Assembly (NCBI GenBank): GCA_910574915.1
Contig: CAJTCR010000057.1
Span: 1-32,933 of the forward strand
Origin: Eubacteriaceae bacterium
GTDB taxonomy: Bacteria; Bacillota; Clostridia; Lachnospirales; Lachnospiraceae
Direction of reading: 5' to 3'
DNA: 32,933 nt
In this document: piece after piece, positions 1-7,057 of the stretch
Numbering within the stretch: position 1 is the first letter of the stretch
Layout: each line of letters begins with the position of its first letter
Position numbers and translations under genes: made by a program
Notes under the pieces: model-generated
Database searches by the model: none
Told to the model about the DNA's origin: nothing
The model's input: only the letters and a program-made list of their open reading frames with translations

Positions 1-1
1 G

Positions 2-73
2 GATGACCTGCTCCCCTGGTCACCAAGCCTGCCGGAGAACTGCCGGAAGACTGGTAAGAATGAATTGAAATAA
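2..73 (+). CDS. IS66-family transposase, C-terminal fragment (partial)
   Basis: The frame opens at the window edge and encodes 23 residues containing DDLLPWSPSLPENCRK, then stops at TAA 71-73. The LLPW...LP..CR pattern is what I recall for the extreme C-terminus of Firmicutes IS66 transposases (DDE_Tnp_IS66_C). A hairpin terminator follows at once, as expected for a gene end. The 5' part is missing because the window starts here. The assignment rests on a very short peptide, supported by the IS-like end next to it. Confidence 0.5.
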   Translation, partial: DDLLPWSPSLPENCRKTGKNELK

Positions 74-74
74 G

Positions 75-119
75 ACTGGAGCAAATCTGTTTCTATCTTA
101 CAGGTTTGCTCCAGTTTTG
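75..119 (+). terminator. Intrinsic terminator inside the IS end
   Basis: ACTGGAGCAAATCTG (75-89) pairs with CAGGTTTGCTCCAGT (101-115), with one G-T wobble, around an 11-nt loop and is followed by TTTGT. It sits directly after the transposase stop. It could also work in the reverse direction and insulate the IS from outside transcription. The mirror copy is at 32819-32859. Confidence 0.65.
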
Positions 120-219
120 TATAGGTACGCACTATCTACCGTTTACTCAGCGAAAAAAATTTTCAACAAAAGATAGAGAACTTTTCCATTTCACGCCCGC
201 CGTGCGTAACAAGGGAAAA

Positions 220-260
220 GAGAAAACAACTGCCGCTTTGTCTGGCAGTTTTCTCTTTTT
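220..260 (+). terminator. Rho-independent terminator
   Basis: The left arm at 220-234 (GAGAAAACAACTGCC, with a 3-nt bulge) pairs with GGCAGTTTTCTC (244-255) and is followed by TTTTT (256-260). It probably stops transcription entering from the left side before it reaches the mob genes. Confidence 0.65.
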
Positions 261-393
261 ATGTGGCGTGGAAACAAAAAGAAAAATATTAAGATTTTAT
301 GAAATCTTTGGCAAAATCGCAAAGTGCGGTGTTGTAAGGATTAAGGGGAAGTTTACGCAAATCAACGTCCATTTTGCCTTTTGCTGGTTTGTA

Positions 394-470
394 GGTATTG
401 GAGAGAAAGTTTCCGCAGCTTTGGCAAAATCTCTCCGTGCGGCACTAAAGGTATTGAGAGAGAAAGTTTC
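394..470. repeat. Pair of direct repeats upstream of mobC
   Basis: GGTATTG followed by GAGAGAAAGTTTC occurs at 394-413 and again, with one inserted A, at 450-470. Between and before them, CTTTGGCAAAATC is repeated at 306-318 and 419-431, each followed shortly by GTGCGG. Spaced repeats of this kind next to a MobC gene are typical protein-binding sites of a transfer origin, but that role is inferred. Confidence 0.55.
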
Positions 471-604
471 GCCGGAACGCAACAAACCAGCCGCCAATAG
501 CCGGATAGTAAGTGAACAGACCACACAGCGCAGTTTCTTAGAGCAAGATTCTACCACAGTACCAAATTTCGCTAATCGCTCAATTTTGTCCTGCGGGAAT
601 CTTG

Positions 605-683
605 TTGGGGTTGCCACCCCAAGCCCGCCTTTTTGCGGCTTGCGCCGCTTGAAAAATCCCCGAAAAATTTTTTCGGATTTTTC
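605..683. promoter_or_regulatory. Palindrome cluster, candidate oriT core
   Basis: Three dyads follow one another: TTGGGGT/ACCCCAA (605-611 and 616-622, 4-nt loop), GCGGC/GCCGC (635-639 and 644-648, 4-nt loop) and GAAAAATCC/GGATTTTTC (651-659 and 675-683). They end about 80 bp before the MobC start. Transfer origins of MOBP-type systems lie next to mobC and have such hairpins, but I cannot recognise a nic sequence with certainty. Confidence 0.42.
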
Positions 684-762
684 AAAAAACACTTCCGCTT
701 TGCCCCCTGTTTTTCTCCTATTAGTGAAAGGGCAAAGCATAAAAAGAAAGGAGTTGAAGCCT

Positions 763-1158
763 ATGAAAAGATACAACACGCCCCACCGCCGCTGGGTAAT
801 CAAGACACGCTTGACCGAGGAAGAATATGCAGAGTTTTCCGAGCGTGTCACCCTCTGCAAAATGAGCCAAGCCGAGTTTATCCGGCAAGCCCTCATTAAG
901 TCAAGCATACGCCCGGTCATTACCATTTCCCCGGTCAATGATGAATTACTCTCTGCCGTTGGGAAACTCACAGCCGAGTACGGGAAAATCGGCGGCAACT
1001 TGAACCAGATTGCCCGCTGTCTGAACGAGTACGGCGCACCTTATAACGCCCTCTCCCAAGAAGTGCGAGCCGCCACAGCGGAGCTTGCCGCCTTGAAGTT
1101 TGAAGTCTTGCAGAAAGTAGGTGAAGCCGTTGGCAACATTCAAACATATCAGCTCTAA
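763..1158 (+). CDS. mobC: MobC family relaxosome accessory protein
   Basis: The 131-residue product begins with a ribbon-helix-helix-like segment (TRLTEEEYAEFSERV, then MSQAEFIRQAL) and carries the MobC signature GGNLNQIARCLN at about residues 77-88. MobC proteins bind the transfer origin and help the relaxase open the duplex before nicking. The start at 763 is chosen because AAGAAAGGAG lies just upstream and the family usually begins here; the same frame is open much further back but without a ribosome site or homology. The 3' end overlaps the relaxase start by 38 bp in another frame, a sign of coupled translation. The oriT-like palindromes lie immediately upstream. Confidence 0.88.
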   Translation: MKRYNTPHRRWVIKTRLTEEEYAEFSERVTLCKMSQAEFIRQALIKSSIRPVITISPVNDELLSAVGKLTAEYGKIGGNLNQIARCLNEYGAPYNALSQEVRAATAELAALKFEVLQKVGEAVGNIQTYQL

Positions 1159-2761
1159 AAATGCCGATTACGGAGCTGCCGAGCAGTACCTAACTTTTGA
1201 GCATGACGAATTTACCATGAAGCCCACGCTAGATAAAAACGGGCAGATAGTTCCGAGGACAGGCTATCTCATTTCCTCTCTGAATTGCGGTGATGAAGAT
1301 TTCGCCATAGCGTGTATGCGCTCCAATCTGAAATACGGCAAGAACCAAAAACGGGAGGACGTAAAGAGCCACCACTACATTATCAGTTTTGACCCCCGTG
1401 ACGCACAGGACAACGGCTTGACCGTAGACCGGGCGCAACAGTTAGGCGAGCAGTTTTGTAAAGAACATTTTCCCGGACACCAAGCCCTTGTATGCACCCA
1501 CCCAGACGGGCATAACCACAGCGGCAACATTCATGTGCATATCGTAATCAATTCCCTACGGATTGCGGAAGTGCCGCTGCTTCCCTACATGGAAAGACCA
1601 GCGGACACAAGGGAGGGCTGCAAGCACCGCTGTACGGACGCAGCTATGGAGTATTTCAAAGCGGAAGTCATGGAGATGTGCCACCGGGAAAACCTCTATC
1701 AGATTGACTTATTGCATGGGAGCAAGAACCGCATTACCGAGCGTGAGTATTGGGCAAAGCGGAAAGGACAAGCCGCACTGGATAAAGAGAACGCTTCCCT
1801 TGCCGCCACAGGCGAACCGCCCAAACTTACAAAATTTGAAACCGACAAGGAGAAGCTGCGGCGCACAATCCGAGCCGCCCTGTCCTCTGCTGTTTCCTTT
1901 GAGGATTTTTCCGGGAAGTTGCTACAACAAGGCGTGACCGTCAAGGAGAGCCGGGGGAGATTATCGTATCTCACGCCGGACAGGACGAAGCCCATCACCG
2001 CCCGGAGATTAGGTGATGATTTTGACCGTGCCGCCGTACTGGAAACACTCACCCAAAACGCACAGAACGCCGCCAGAGCCGCCGAAAAGCCCCTACCCAG
2101 ACAGGAATACCCCCGGAGCATAAAAGACCATTTACAGCGCAACAAAGCCGCCATAAACGCCCCGAAACAGGACAGCGTACAGCGCATGGTAGACATAGCC
2201 GCCAAGAAAGCCGAGGGCAAGGGGAAAGGCTATGAGAAATGGGCGACCTTGCACAACTTGAAGCAAATGGCGGCTACCGTGAGCGTTTATGAGGAATCCG
2301 GCTTTTCTTCCCCGGAAGAACTGGAAGCTGCCCTTGCCGCCGCCAATGCGGGCTTGCATGAAACCACCGGGAAACTGAAAGCCGTGGAAAGCACTTTACG
2401 GGAGAAAAAGGACTTGCAGAAACAGCTATTGGCGTATATCAAGACCAAGCCAGCCCGTGACGGGCTAAAAGCACAGAAAACAGAGAAAGCCCGTAAGAGC
2501 TACCGGGAGCAGCACGAAAGCGAGTTTATCATTTCCGAATCTGCCGCCCGGTATTTCAAGGCACAGGGAATCTCCAAGCTGCCAGCGTCCAAAGCCCTAC
2601 AAACGGAGATTGAGCAGCTTACCAAAGAGAAAAACGCCCTTTATAACGAGTACCGGGAGAAGAAAGCAAGTGTCCGGGAATTGCAGACCGTGAAAAGCAA
2701 TCTTGACAAGATATTACGCCGTGAGCCGGAACGGGGAAAGGGGCGGGAAAATGAACGGTAA
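1121..2761 (+). CDS. Relaxase / mobilization nuclease (MOBP-like)
   Basis: The 546-residue protein has an N-terminal relaxase domain with the histidine triad NHSGNIHVHIVIN at about residues 131-143, which binds the catalytic metal, and a tyrosine-bearing N-terminus (GAAEQYLTFEH) that may hold the nicking residue. The C-terminal half is rich in K, E, Q and R and looks coiled-coil. Relaxases nick oriT, stay covalently bound to the 5' end and lead the strand into the recipient through a conjugation channel. This element has no secretion genes of its own, so it would borrow those of the surrounding ICE or another element. The start is GTG at 1121, inside the 3' end of mobC, preceded by a purine-rich site. 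Full length for this family. Confidence 0.9.
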   Translation: MKPLATFKHISSKNADYGAAEQYLTFEHDEFTMKPTLDKNGQIVPRTGYLISSLNCGDEDFAIACMRSNLKYGKNQKREDVKSHHYIISFDPRDAQDNGLTVDRAQQLGEQFCKEHFPGHQALVCTHPDGHNHSGNIHVHIVINSLRIAEVPLLPYMERPADTREGCKHRCTDAAMEYFKAEVMEMCHRENLYQIDLLHGSKNRITEREYWAKRKGQAALDKENASLAATGEPPKLTKFETDKEKLRRTIRAALSSAVSFEDFSGKLLQQGVTVKESRGRLSYLTPDRTKPITARRLGDDFDRAAVLETLTQNAQNAARAAEKPLPRQEYPRSIKDHLQRNKAAINAPKQDSVQRMVDIAAKKAEGKGKGYEKWATLHNLKQMAATVSVYEESGFSSPEELEAALAAANAGLHETTGKLKAVESTLREKKDLQKQLLAYIKTKPARDGLKAQKTEKARKSYREQHESEFIISESAARYFKAQGISKLPASKALQTEIEQLTKEKNALYNEYREKKASVRELQTVKSNLDKILRREPERGKGRENER

Positions 2762-3137
2762 ACGCCCCTACATGGACTACCCACAGTACAGAGCCGCCCG
2801 CCGCCTTGTACATGAGTGCTGCAACTACGATAACGGCAACTGTATCTTGCTGGATAACGGCGAGCCTTGCGTATGCGTCCAGAGTATCAGCTATTCGCTT
2901 ATATGCCGCTGGTTCATTACCGCCGTTCTGCCGCTGGACGGGAAACTGGAAGCCGCCCTACTCCACCGGGCAGACAGGAAACGCTGTACCGAGTGCGGCG
3001 GCTATTTTCTCCCCAAGTCAAACCGGGGGAAATACTGCCCGGATTGCGCCGGACGCATGAAAAGAATCAGAGCCGCACAGCGCAAGCGGAAACAGAGGGA
3101 TAAATGTCACGCTTTAGGATATTCCAGCCCCCCGTAA
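2751..3137 (+). CDS. Cysteine-rich VLP-type protein
   Basis: The 128-residue product has two Cys-rich segments: an N-terminal part with HECCNYDNGNC and a C-terminal zinc-ribbon-like part with CTECGGYF and YCPDC, followed by a basic tail. It matches my recollection of the Cys_rich_VLP family often found after the relaxase gene in such elements; its function is unknown, though a zinc-stabilised nucleic-acid-binding role is plausible. The ATG at 2751 overlaps the relaxase stop by 11 bp and follows a strong purine-rich site; the upstream in-frame extension is not supported. Confidence 0.75.
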   Translation: MNGKRPYMDYPQYRAARRLVHECCNYDNGNCILLDNGEPCVCVQSISYSLICRWFITAVLPLDGKLEAALLHRADRKRCTECGGYFLPKSNRGKYCPDCAGRMKRIRAAQRKRKQRDKCHALGYSSPP

Positions 3138-3251
3138 ATCAAGGCTTTTTTGACCGCCCTCAAAGGGTAGCCGGTACATTTATCCTTTACCCCCACAAGA
3201 GCCGTTTTAAATGCGTAACAGAAGCCACAGAACAGACCAAAGGAGGAACGA

Positions 3252-4016
3252 ATGGCAGACAACCGCAAATATTACTACCTAAAGCTGAAAGAGAGCTATT
3301 TTGACGAGGACGCTATCGTGCTGCTGGAAAGTATGCAGGACGGTATGCTCTACTCAAACATTCTCTTGAAGCTGTACCTAAAATCGCTGAAAAACGGGGG
3401 AAAGCTCCAGCTTGCCGAGAATATCCCCTACACCGCACAGATGATAGCCACAATCACCCGCCAGCAAGTCGGCACAGTGGAGAGGGCTTTGCAGATTTTT
3501 ATGAAGCTGGGGCTTGTAGAGCCGTTGCAGAACGGGGCTTTATACATGAGCAACATAGAACTCTTAATCGGTCAGTCCTCTACCGAGGGGGAGCGCAAAC
3601 GCCGGGCAAGGCGGGCTTTGCAGGAGCAGAAAGCCCTGCCGGAAGCCGTGGCGGACAAACGTCCACCATATGGGGCGGACATTTGTCCACCAGAGATAGA
3701 GATAGAGAAAGAGATAGATATAGAGTTAGAGATAAAGAGAGAGGGAGAGCTAAAGAAAGGACAGACAGCCCCCGCCCCTTTTGGCAGATACAAAAACGTA
3801 TTCCTGTCAGAAAAAGAGCTTGCGGAGCTGCAAGAGGAGCTTCCCGGCAAATGGGAGTATTACATTGACCGTCTATCCAGCTATATCGCTTCCAGCGGGA
3901 AGAACTACAAGAACCATGCCGCCACTATCCGGCGTTGGGCGGCTGATGACAAGGCAAATGGGAAGCCGAAAAAAGGAATCCCCGATTATTCCTACAAAGA
4001 GGGCGAGAGCCTTTGA
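3252..4016 (+). CDS. Phage-type replisome organizer (Rep_Org_N)
   Basis: The 254-residue protein starts with the conserved block KYYYLKLKESYFDEDAI followed by LLESMQDGMLYSNILLKLYLKSL, typical of the N-terminal domain of phage replisome organizers, a winged-helix DNA-binding fold. A low-complexity acidic linker of E, I, D and K (about residues 148-165) joins it to a C-terminal part ending in NYKNHAATIRRWAADD, which resembles DnaD-like tails. It should bind an origin and, with the downstream DnaC-like ATPase, load the host helicase so the excised circle can replicate. AAAGGAGG precedes the start. The linker-coding DNA has unusual dyads and a purine tract, described separately as a possible origin. 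Confidence 0.82.
   Translation: MADNRKYYYLKLKESYFDEDAIVLLESMQDGMLYSNILLKLYLKSLKNGGKLQLAENIPYTAQMIATITRQQVGTVERALQIFMKLGLVEPLQNGALYMSNIELLIGQSSTEGERKRRARRALQEQKALPEAVADKRPPYGADICPPEIEIEKEIDIELEIKREGELKKGQTAPAPFGRYKNVFLSEKELAELQEELPGKWEYYIDRLSSYIASSGKNYKNHAATIRRWAADDKANGKPKKGIPDYSYKEGESL
3651..3749. repeat. Iteron-like dyads plus purine tract inside the replisome organizer gene (candidate origin)
   Basis: Two near-identical 17-mers (3651-3667 and 3675-3691, 24 bp apart) each contain the dyad GGAC-N4-GTCC (3653-3664 and 3677-3688). A tract of GATAGA-like purine repeats follows (3693-3749). Repeated dyads next to an easily melted asymmetric tract inside the initiator gene recall the lambda O arrangement. 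The repeats also encode a biased peptide, so codon-level simplicity is the alternative explanation. Confidence 0.45.
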
Positions 4017-4078
4017 CCACATAAATACAACGCCCCGTAAACAGGGCGTAAAAGACCATGAACAAGGAGGACGATTTT

Positions 4079-4933
4079 ATGAGCGATTATGATAACGCCA
4101 TTTTCCGGCTTGCCACGGCACAGGAAGCAGAGCCGGAGGACTACACCGGGGAGGACGGGCTTTTATATTGCGGGAGCTGCCGCCAGCCCAAAGAAGCCTA
4201 CTTCCCGGAGGGCAAAACCTTTTTCGGACGTGACCGCCACCCGAAAGAATGTGACTGCCAGCGCAAACGCCGGGAAACGCTGGAAGCCAGCCACCGGGAA
4301 TACAAGCACCGGGAGGAAGTGGAACGGCTGAAACGAAAGGGATTTACAGACCCGGCTATGCGGGAATGGACGTTTGAAAACGACAACGGGAAATGCCCCC
4401 AAATGCACAAAGCCTATTCCTATGTGGAGCAATGGGAACGGGTAAGCACCGGGAACTATGGATTGATTTTGTGGGGGAATGTCGGCACAGGCAAAAGCTA
4501 TTTTGCCGGGTGTGTTGCCAATGCCCTTATGGAGAAAGAGGTTTCCGTGTGCATGACAAACTTTGCCTTGATACTCAACGACCTTGCCGCCAGCTACAAG
4601 GACAGGAACGAGTACATAGCCCGCCTTTGCAGCTTCCCTCTGCTTATCCTTGACGATTTCGGCATGGAGCGTGGCACGGAATATGGCTTAGAGCAAGTCT
4701 ATAACGTGATTGACAGCCGATACCGCAGCCAAAAGCCGCTGATTGTCACAACAAACTTGACGCTGGAGGAATTGCAGAACCCGGAGGACACCGCCCACGC
4801 CCGCATTTATGACCGCCTTACAGAAATGTGTACCCCCGTCCGCATTACCGGGGAAAATTTCAGAAAAGCCAGAGCAAGGGAGAAAATGGAACGCCTTAAA
4901 ACGCTGCTGAACGGAAAGGAGATTTGCCTATGA
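4079..4933 (+). CDS. DnaC/IstB-like helicase-loader ATPase
   Basis: The 284-residue protein has a Cys-bearing N-terminal part (YCGSCRQPKE ... CDCQRKR, zinc-binding-like), a Walker A motif GNVGTGKS at about residues 133-140, a Walker B LLILDDFG, and a sensor-like VTTNLTLEEL. This is the AAA+ helicase-loader fold of DnaC/DnaI. Together with the preceding replisome organizer it should recruit the host replicative helicase. AAGGAGG (4064-4070) lies 8 nt before ATG 4079, which decides the start over the in-frame ATG at 4058 that lies upstream of that site. The stop overlaps the tnpW start (ATGA). Confidence 0.87.
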   Translation: MSDYDNAIFRLATAQEAEPEDYTGEDGLLYCGSCRQPKEAYFPEGKTFFGRDRHPKECDCQRKRRETLEASHREYKHREEVERLKRKGFTDPAMREWTFENDNGKCPQMHKAYSYVEQWERVSTGNYGLILWGNVGTGKSYFAGCVANALMEKEVSVCMTNFALILNDLAASYKDRNEYIARLCSFPLLILDDFGMERGTEYGLEQVYNVIDSRYRSQKPLIVTTNLTLEELQNPEDTAHARIYDRLTEMCTPVRITGENFRKARAREKMERLKTLLNGKEICL

Positions 4934-5121
4934 CCGACACCACGAAAAAAGACCGCCCCACCCGCCGCCCGGATTGCGTGACCGAGGTACGCCGGGGGAA
5001 CACCGTCCTTGTGGTTTCCGGCTATTTCAAACAAGGCACTACCGCCACCGCCGCCGACAAGATGATGAAAGTGCTGGAAGCGGAAAGCGCAGCCGGAGGA
5101 ACAGCCGCACACGCTATGTAA
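4930..5121 (+). CDS. tnpW: TnpW family transposon-encoded protein
   Basis: The 63-residue product, with VTEVRRGNTVLVVSGYF and a following KQGTTATAADKMMKVLE segment, matches the small TnpW proteins found beside tnpX in Tn4451-like elements. Their function is not known. The ATG overlaps the stop of the ATPase gene in an ATGA arrangement, so the two are co-translated. The position right before the recombinase gene fits the family context. Confidence 0.82.
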   Translation: MTDTTKKDRPTRRPDCVTEVRRGNTVLVVSGYFKQGTTATAADKMMKVLEAESAAGGTAAHAM

Positions 5122-5179
5122 TGCGATAAGCCTTAATAAAATAATGCGATATTTTTCGACATAAAGTAGCAAAAAGGAC

Positions 5180-5209
5180 TGTACAGCAAGCCCCGCCCTA
5201 TGGTATAAT
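5180..5209 (+). promoter_or_regulatory. Promoter of the recombinase gene
   Basis: A consensus -10 TATAAT (5204-5209) stands 18 nt after TGTACA (5180-5185), a partial -35 match. It lies in the only sizeable gap between tnpW and the recombinase gene, about 45 bp before the recombinase start. Confidence 0.6.
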
Positions 5210-5237
5210 AAACCTACGGAATAGTGGGGCTGGCTGT
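5183..5237. promoter_or_regulatory. Inverted repeat flanking the recombinase promoter (candidate operator)
   Basis: ACAGCAAGCCCC (5183-5194) and GGGGCTGGCTGT (5226-5237) are inverted copies with one mismatch. They bracket the TATAAT box and the likely transcription start. A protein bound at both arms would block the recombinase promoter; autoregulation by the recombinase or a small element protein is possible. The same arms could form a leader hairpin in the transcript. Confidence 0.5.
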
Positions 5238-5254
5238 CGGAAATGGAGGAAACC

Positions 5255-6877
5255 ATGACAAGACAGACCACCCAAAAACTGATTACCGCCCTATATCCGA
5301 GATTGTCGCACGAGGACACGCTTCAAGGCGAATCCAACTCCATAAGCAACCAGAAGCGGATTCTGGAAGCCTACGCAAAACAGAACGGCTTTTCTAACCT
5401 CAAATGGTACACGGACGACGGATTCTCCGGGGCAAATTTCCAAAGACCCGGCTTCCAGTCCATGCTTGCCGACATTGAAGCGGGGCTTGTGGGAACGGTT
5501 ATCGTAAAGGATATGTCAAGGTTAGGGCGAAACTATCTTCAAGTGGGAATGTACACGGAAATGATTTTCCCACAGAACGGCGTCCGCTTCATTGCAATCA
5601 ATGACGGCGTTGACAGCGCACAGGGCGAGAATGATTTTGCGCCCTTGCGTAACATTTTTAACGAATGGCTGGTGAGGGATACGAGCAAGAAAATCCGGGC
5701 GGTAAAACGCTCAAAAGGCATGAGTGGGAAGCCCGTCACAAGCAAGCCCGTGTACGGCTACCTCATGGACGAGGACGAAAATTTCATCATTGACGAAGAA
5801 GCCGCCCCCGTGGTGAAGCAGATTTACAGCCTTTGCCTTGCCGGGAACGGACCGACCAAGATAGCCCGTATGCTCACGGAGCAGGAAATCCCCACGCCGG
5901 GAACGCTGGAATACCGCCGGACAGGGAGAACCCGCCGCTACCACCCCGACTATGAGTGCAAGTGGGCGGCGAACACCGTGGTACATATCCTTGAAAACCG
6001 GGAATACACGGGCTGCCTTGTGAACTTCAAGACCACCACACAATCCTACAAGTGCAGCAAGATTATCTACAACAGCGAGGACAAACAGGCAATCTTCGAG
6101 AACCACCACGAGCAGATAATCGACAAGGACACATGGGAACGTGTGCAGGAGCTGCGCAAGCAGCGCAAACGCCCCAACCGCTATGATGAAGTGGGCTTGT
6201 TCTCCGGCATACTCTTTTGTGCCGACTGCGGCAGCGTCATGTACCAGCAGAGGTATCAGACGGACAAGCGGCGGCAGGACTGCTACATATGCGGCAGCTA
6301 CAAGAAGCGCACGGCAGACTGTACGGCGCACTTTATCCGCACCGACCTTTTGACCGCCGGAGTGACCGAGAACCTACGGAAGGTCACCAGCTACGCCGCC
6401 AAGCACGAAGCCCGGTTTATGAAGCTGTTGACCGAGCAGACCGAGGACGGGAGCAAACGCCGGAACGCCGCCAAGAAGAAAGAACTGGAAGCGGCAGAAA
6501 AACGGATTGCGGAACTCTCCGCTATCTTCAAGCGGCTGTATGAGGACAGCGTGACCGGGCGCATATCGGACGAGCGTTTCACGGAACTGTCGGCAGACTA
6601 CGAAGCCGAGCAAAAGGAACTGAAAGAACGTGCCGCCGTTCTGCAGGGCGAGCTTTCAAGGACACTGGAAGCCACGGCGAACGCCGAAAAGTTTATGAAA
6701 GTGGTACGCAAGTACACCAGCTTTGAGGAACTCACCCCTACCCTGTTACGGGAGTTTGTGGAGAAAATCGTAATCCACGAATCGGAAGCCCTTGACGGGA
6801 AACGCCGGGGGAAGCTCCGCAGACAGGAAATCGAAATCTATTACTCTTTTGTCGGCAAGGTAGAGTTGCCCGACTAA
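5255..6877 (+). CDS. tnpX: Large serine recombinase (TnpX/TndX type)
   Basis: The 540-residue protein begins with a resolvase catalytic domain: ALYPRLSHED places the nucleophile at about Ser18, and VKDMSRLGRNY carries the conserved arginine motif. A recombinase domain follows (NGPTKIARMLTEQEIPTPG, WAANTVVHILENREYTG), then a zinc ribbon (FCADCG ... CYICG) near residue 320 and a coiled coil at about 400-470. The length is close to TndX of Tn5397 and shorter than TnpX of Tn4451. It would excise and insert the element through a circular form at GA sites. GGAGGA just before ATG 5255 decides this start over ATG 5243, which overlaps that site. A terminator follows. It appears intact. Confidence 0.92.
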   Translation: MTRQTTQKLITALYPRLSHEDTLQGESNSISNQKRILEAYAKQNGFSNLKWYTDDGFSGANFQRPGFQSMLADIEAGLVGTVIVKDMSRLGRNYLQVGMYTEMIFPQNGVRFIAINDGVDSAQGENDFAPLRNIFNEWLVRDTSKKIRAVKRSKGMSGKPVTSKPVYGYLMDEDENFIIDEEAAPVVKQIYSLCLAGNGPTKIARMLTEQEIPTPGTLEYRRTGRTRRYHPDYECKWAANTVVHILENREYTGCLVNFKTTTQSYKCSKIIYNSEDKQAIFENHHEQIIDKDTWERVQELRKQRKRPNRYDEVGLFSGILFCADCGSVMYQQRYQTDKRRQDCYICGSYKKRTADCTAHFIRTDLLTAGVTENLRKVTSYAAKHEARFMKLLTEQTEDGSKRRNAAKKKELEAAEKRIAELSAIFKRLYEDSVTGRISDERFTELSADYEAEQKELKERAAVLQGELSRTLEATANAEKFMKVVRKYTSFEELTPTLLREFVEKIVIHESEALDGKRRGKLRRQEIEIYYSFVGKVELPD

Positions 6878-6887
6878 AGCCCGACCC

Positions 6888-6926
6888 GTCCGGCAGTCAG
6901 CCGGACAGGGAACGGCAAAATTTTTT
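6888..6926 (+). terminator. Terminator after the recombinase gene
   Basis: GTCCGGC (6888-6894) pairs with GCCGGAC (6900-6906) around AGTCA; flanking CCC and GGG can extend the stem past one bulged base. A run of T (6921-6926) follows after a spacer of about 14 nt, so it is a somewhat loose intrinsic terminator. Confidence 0.5.
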
Positions 6927-6954
6927 ACACTTCTTTTACTTCTTTATATCACAT

Positions 6955-6956
6955 GA
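6955..6956. other. Right end / crossover dinucleotide GA of the mobilizable element
   Basis: Maff2 coding sequence resumes at 6957 with GCA AAA TCA. In intact Maff2 proteins this Ala follows a Gly whose codon can be GGA, so a GA dinucleotide is expected exactly here in the empty site. TnpX/TndX recombinases are known to recombine at GA. The element side closes the frame with TGA 6954-6956. Confidence 0.62.
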
Positions 6957-7052
6957 GCAAAATCACAGGGAATCAAGCAGCTTATGAGTGGAGGGGGCAT
7001 TATCATTGTGGCGCAGACGGTGATTCCACAGCTCTCCAGCCTGTTTTCATAA
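6957..7052 (+). pseudogene. Maff2 family membrane protein, 3' remnant split by the mobilizable element
   Basis: The frame encodes 31 residues, starting AKSQGIKQLMSGGGII and ending in a hydrophobic stretch with PQLSSLFS. This is the conserved C-terminal third of Maff2, a small two-helix membrane protein found directly upstream of the VirB6-like gene in CTn4-type transfer operons. It has no start codon in place and a stop lies immediately upstream, so it is the broken 3' half. The 5' half is not in the window and should lie beyond the left edge. Loss of Maff2, and of any promoter before it, may silence transfer until the inserted element excises. Confidence 0.8.
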
Positions 7053-7057
7053 GATAA

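Larger units (their letters stand above)
1..146 (+). mobile_element. IS66-family insertion sequence, 3' end (partial, left copy)
   Basis: These bases are identical, in reverse complement, to 32788-32933. The segment holds the end of an open frame, a terminator-like hairpin and a terminus that reads GTAAACGGTAGATAGTGCG from the outside. IS66-family ends typically begin GTAA and the family makes 8-bp target duplications; the adjacent 8 bp here are TCAGCGAA (147-154). The peptide end resembles the C-terminal domain of Firmicutes IS66 transposases. The rest of the element lies outside the window, so the family call rests on the end sequence and a short peptide. The exact identity of both copies suggests recent transposition. 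Confidence 0.62.
147..762. other. Non-coding leader of the mobilizable element (oriT-like region)
   Basis: I see no credible gene in these 616 bases; the long frame that runs through them into mobC has no ribosome site at its start and no family resemblance. The region holds a T-tailed hairpin (220-260), two spaced direct repeats (394-413 and 450-470, GGTATTG...GAGAGAAAGTTTC), a repeated CTTTGGCAAAATC word (306-318 and 419-431), and a run of short palindromes (605-683) just upstream of mobC. This is the expected place for a transfer origin and for MobC/relaxase binding sites. Confidence 0.55.
147..6956 (+). mobile_element. Tn4451/Tn5397-type mobilizable element (right part, inserted in Maff2)
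   Basis: The block holds an oriT-like region, MobC, relaxase, Cys-rich protein, replisome organizer, DnaC-like loader, TnpW and a large serine recombinase, all in one direction. This gene set is characteristic of small Clostridia elements moved by TnpX/TndX recombinases. Those recombinases are known to use GA dinucleotides at the crossover. The right end is placed at GA 6955-6956 because the reading frame of Maff2 resumes exactly at 6957, and the frame is closed by TGA (6954-6956) on the element side. The left end is not visible, since the IS end occupies 1-146. The base composition is visibly more GC-rich than the region that follows. Confidence 0.72.

Noticed and set aside
106..762. Long in-frame extension of mobC back to 106
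   Set aside because: No ribosome site at its start, it begins inside the IS end and crosses the terminator at 220-260, and the encoded peptide shows no family pattern; a good site precedes 763.
297..998. Minus-strand open frame of 233 codons across the mobC leader
   Set aside because: It lies antisense to mobC and the palindrome region, has no ribosome site and no recognisable motif.
2703..2750. Upstream start for the Cys-rich protein
   Set aside because: It lies within the relaxase 3' end without a ribosome site; ATG 2751 has one and fits the family.
4031..4049. Small CGCCC/GGGCG hairpin before the helicase-loader gene
   Set aside because: Short stem without a T-run in a co-transcribed operon; probably incidental or a weak translational element.
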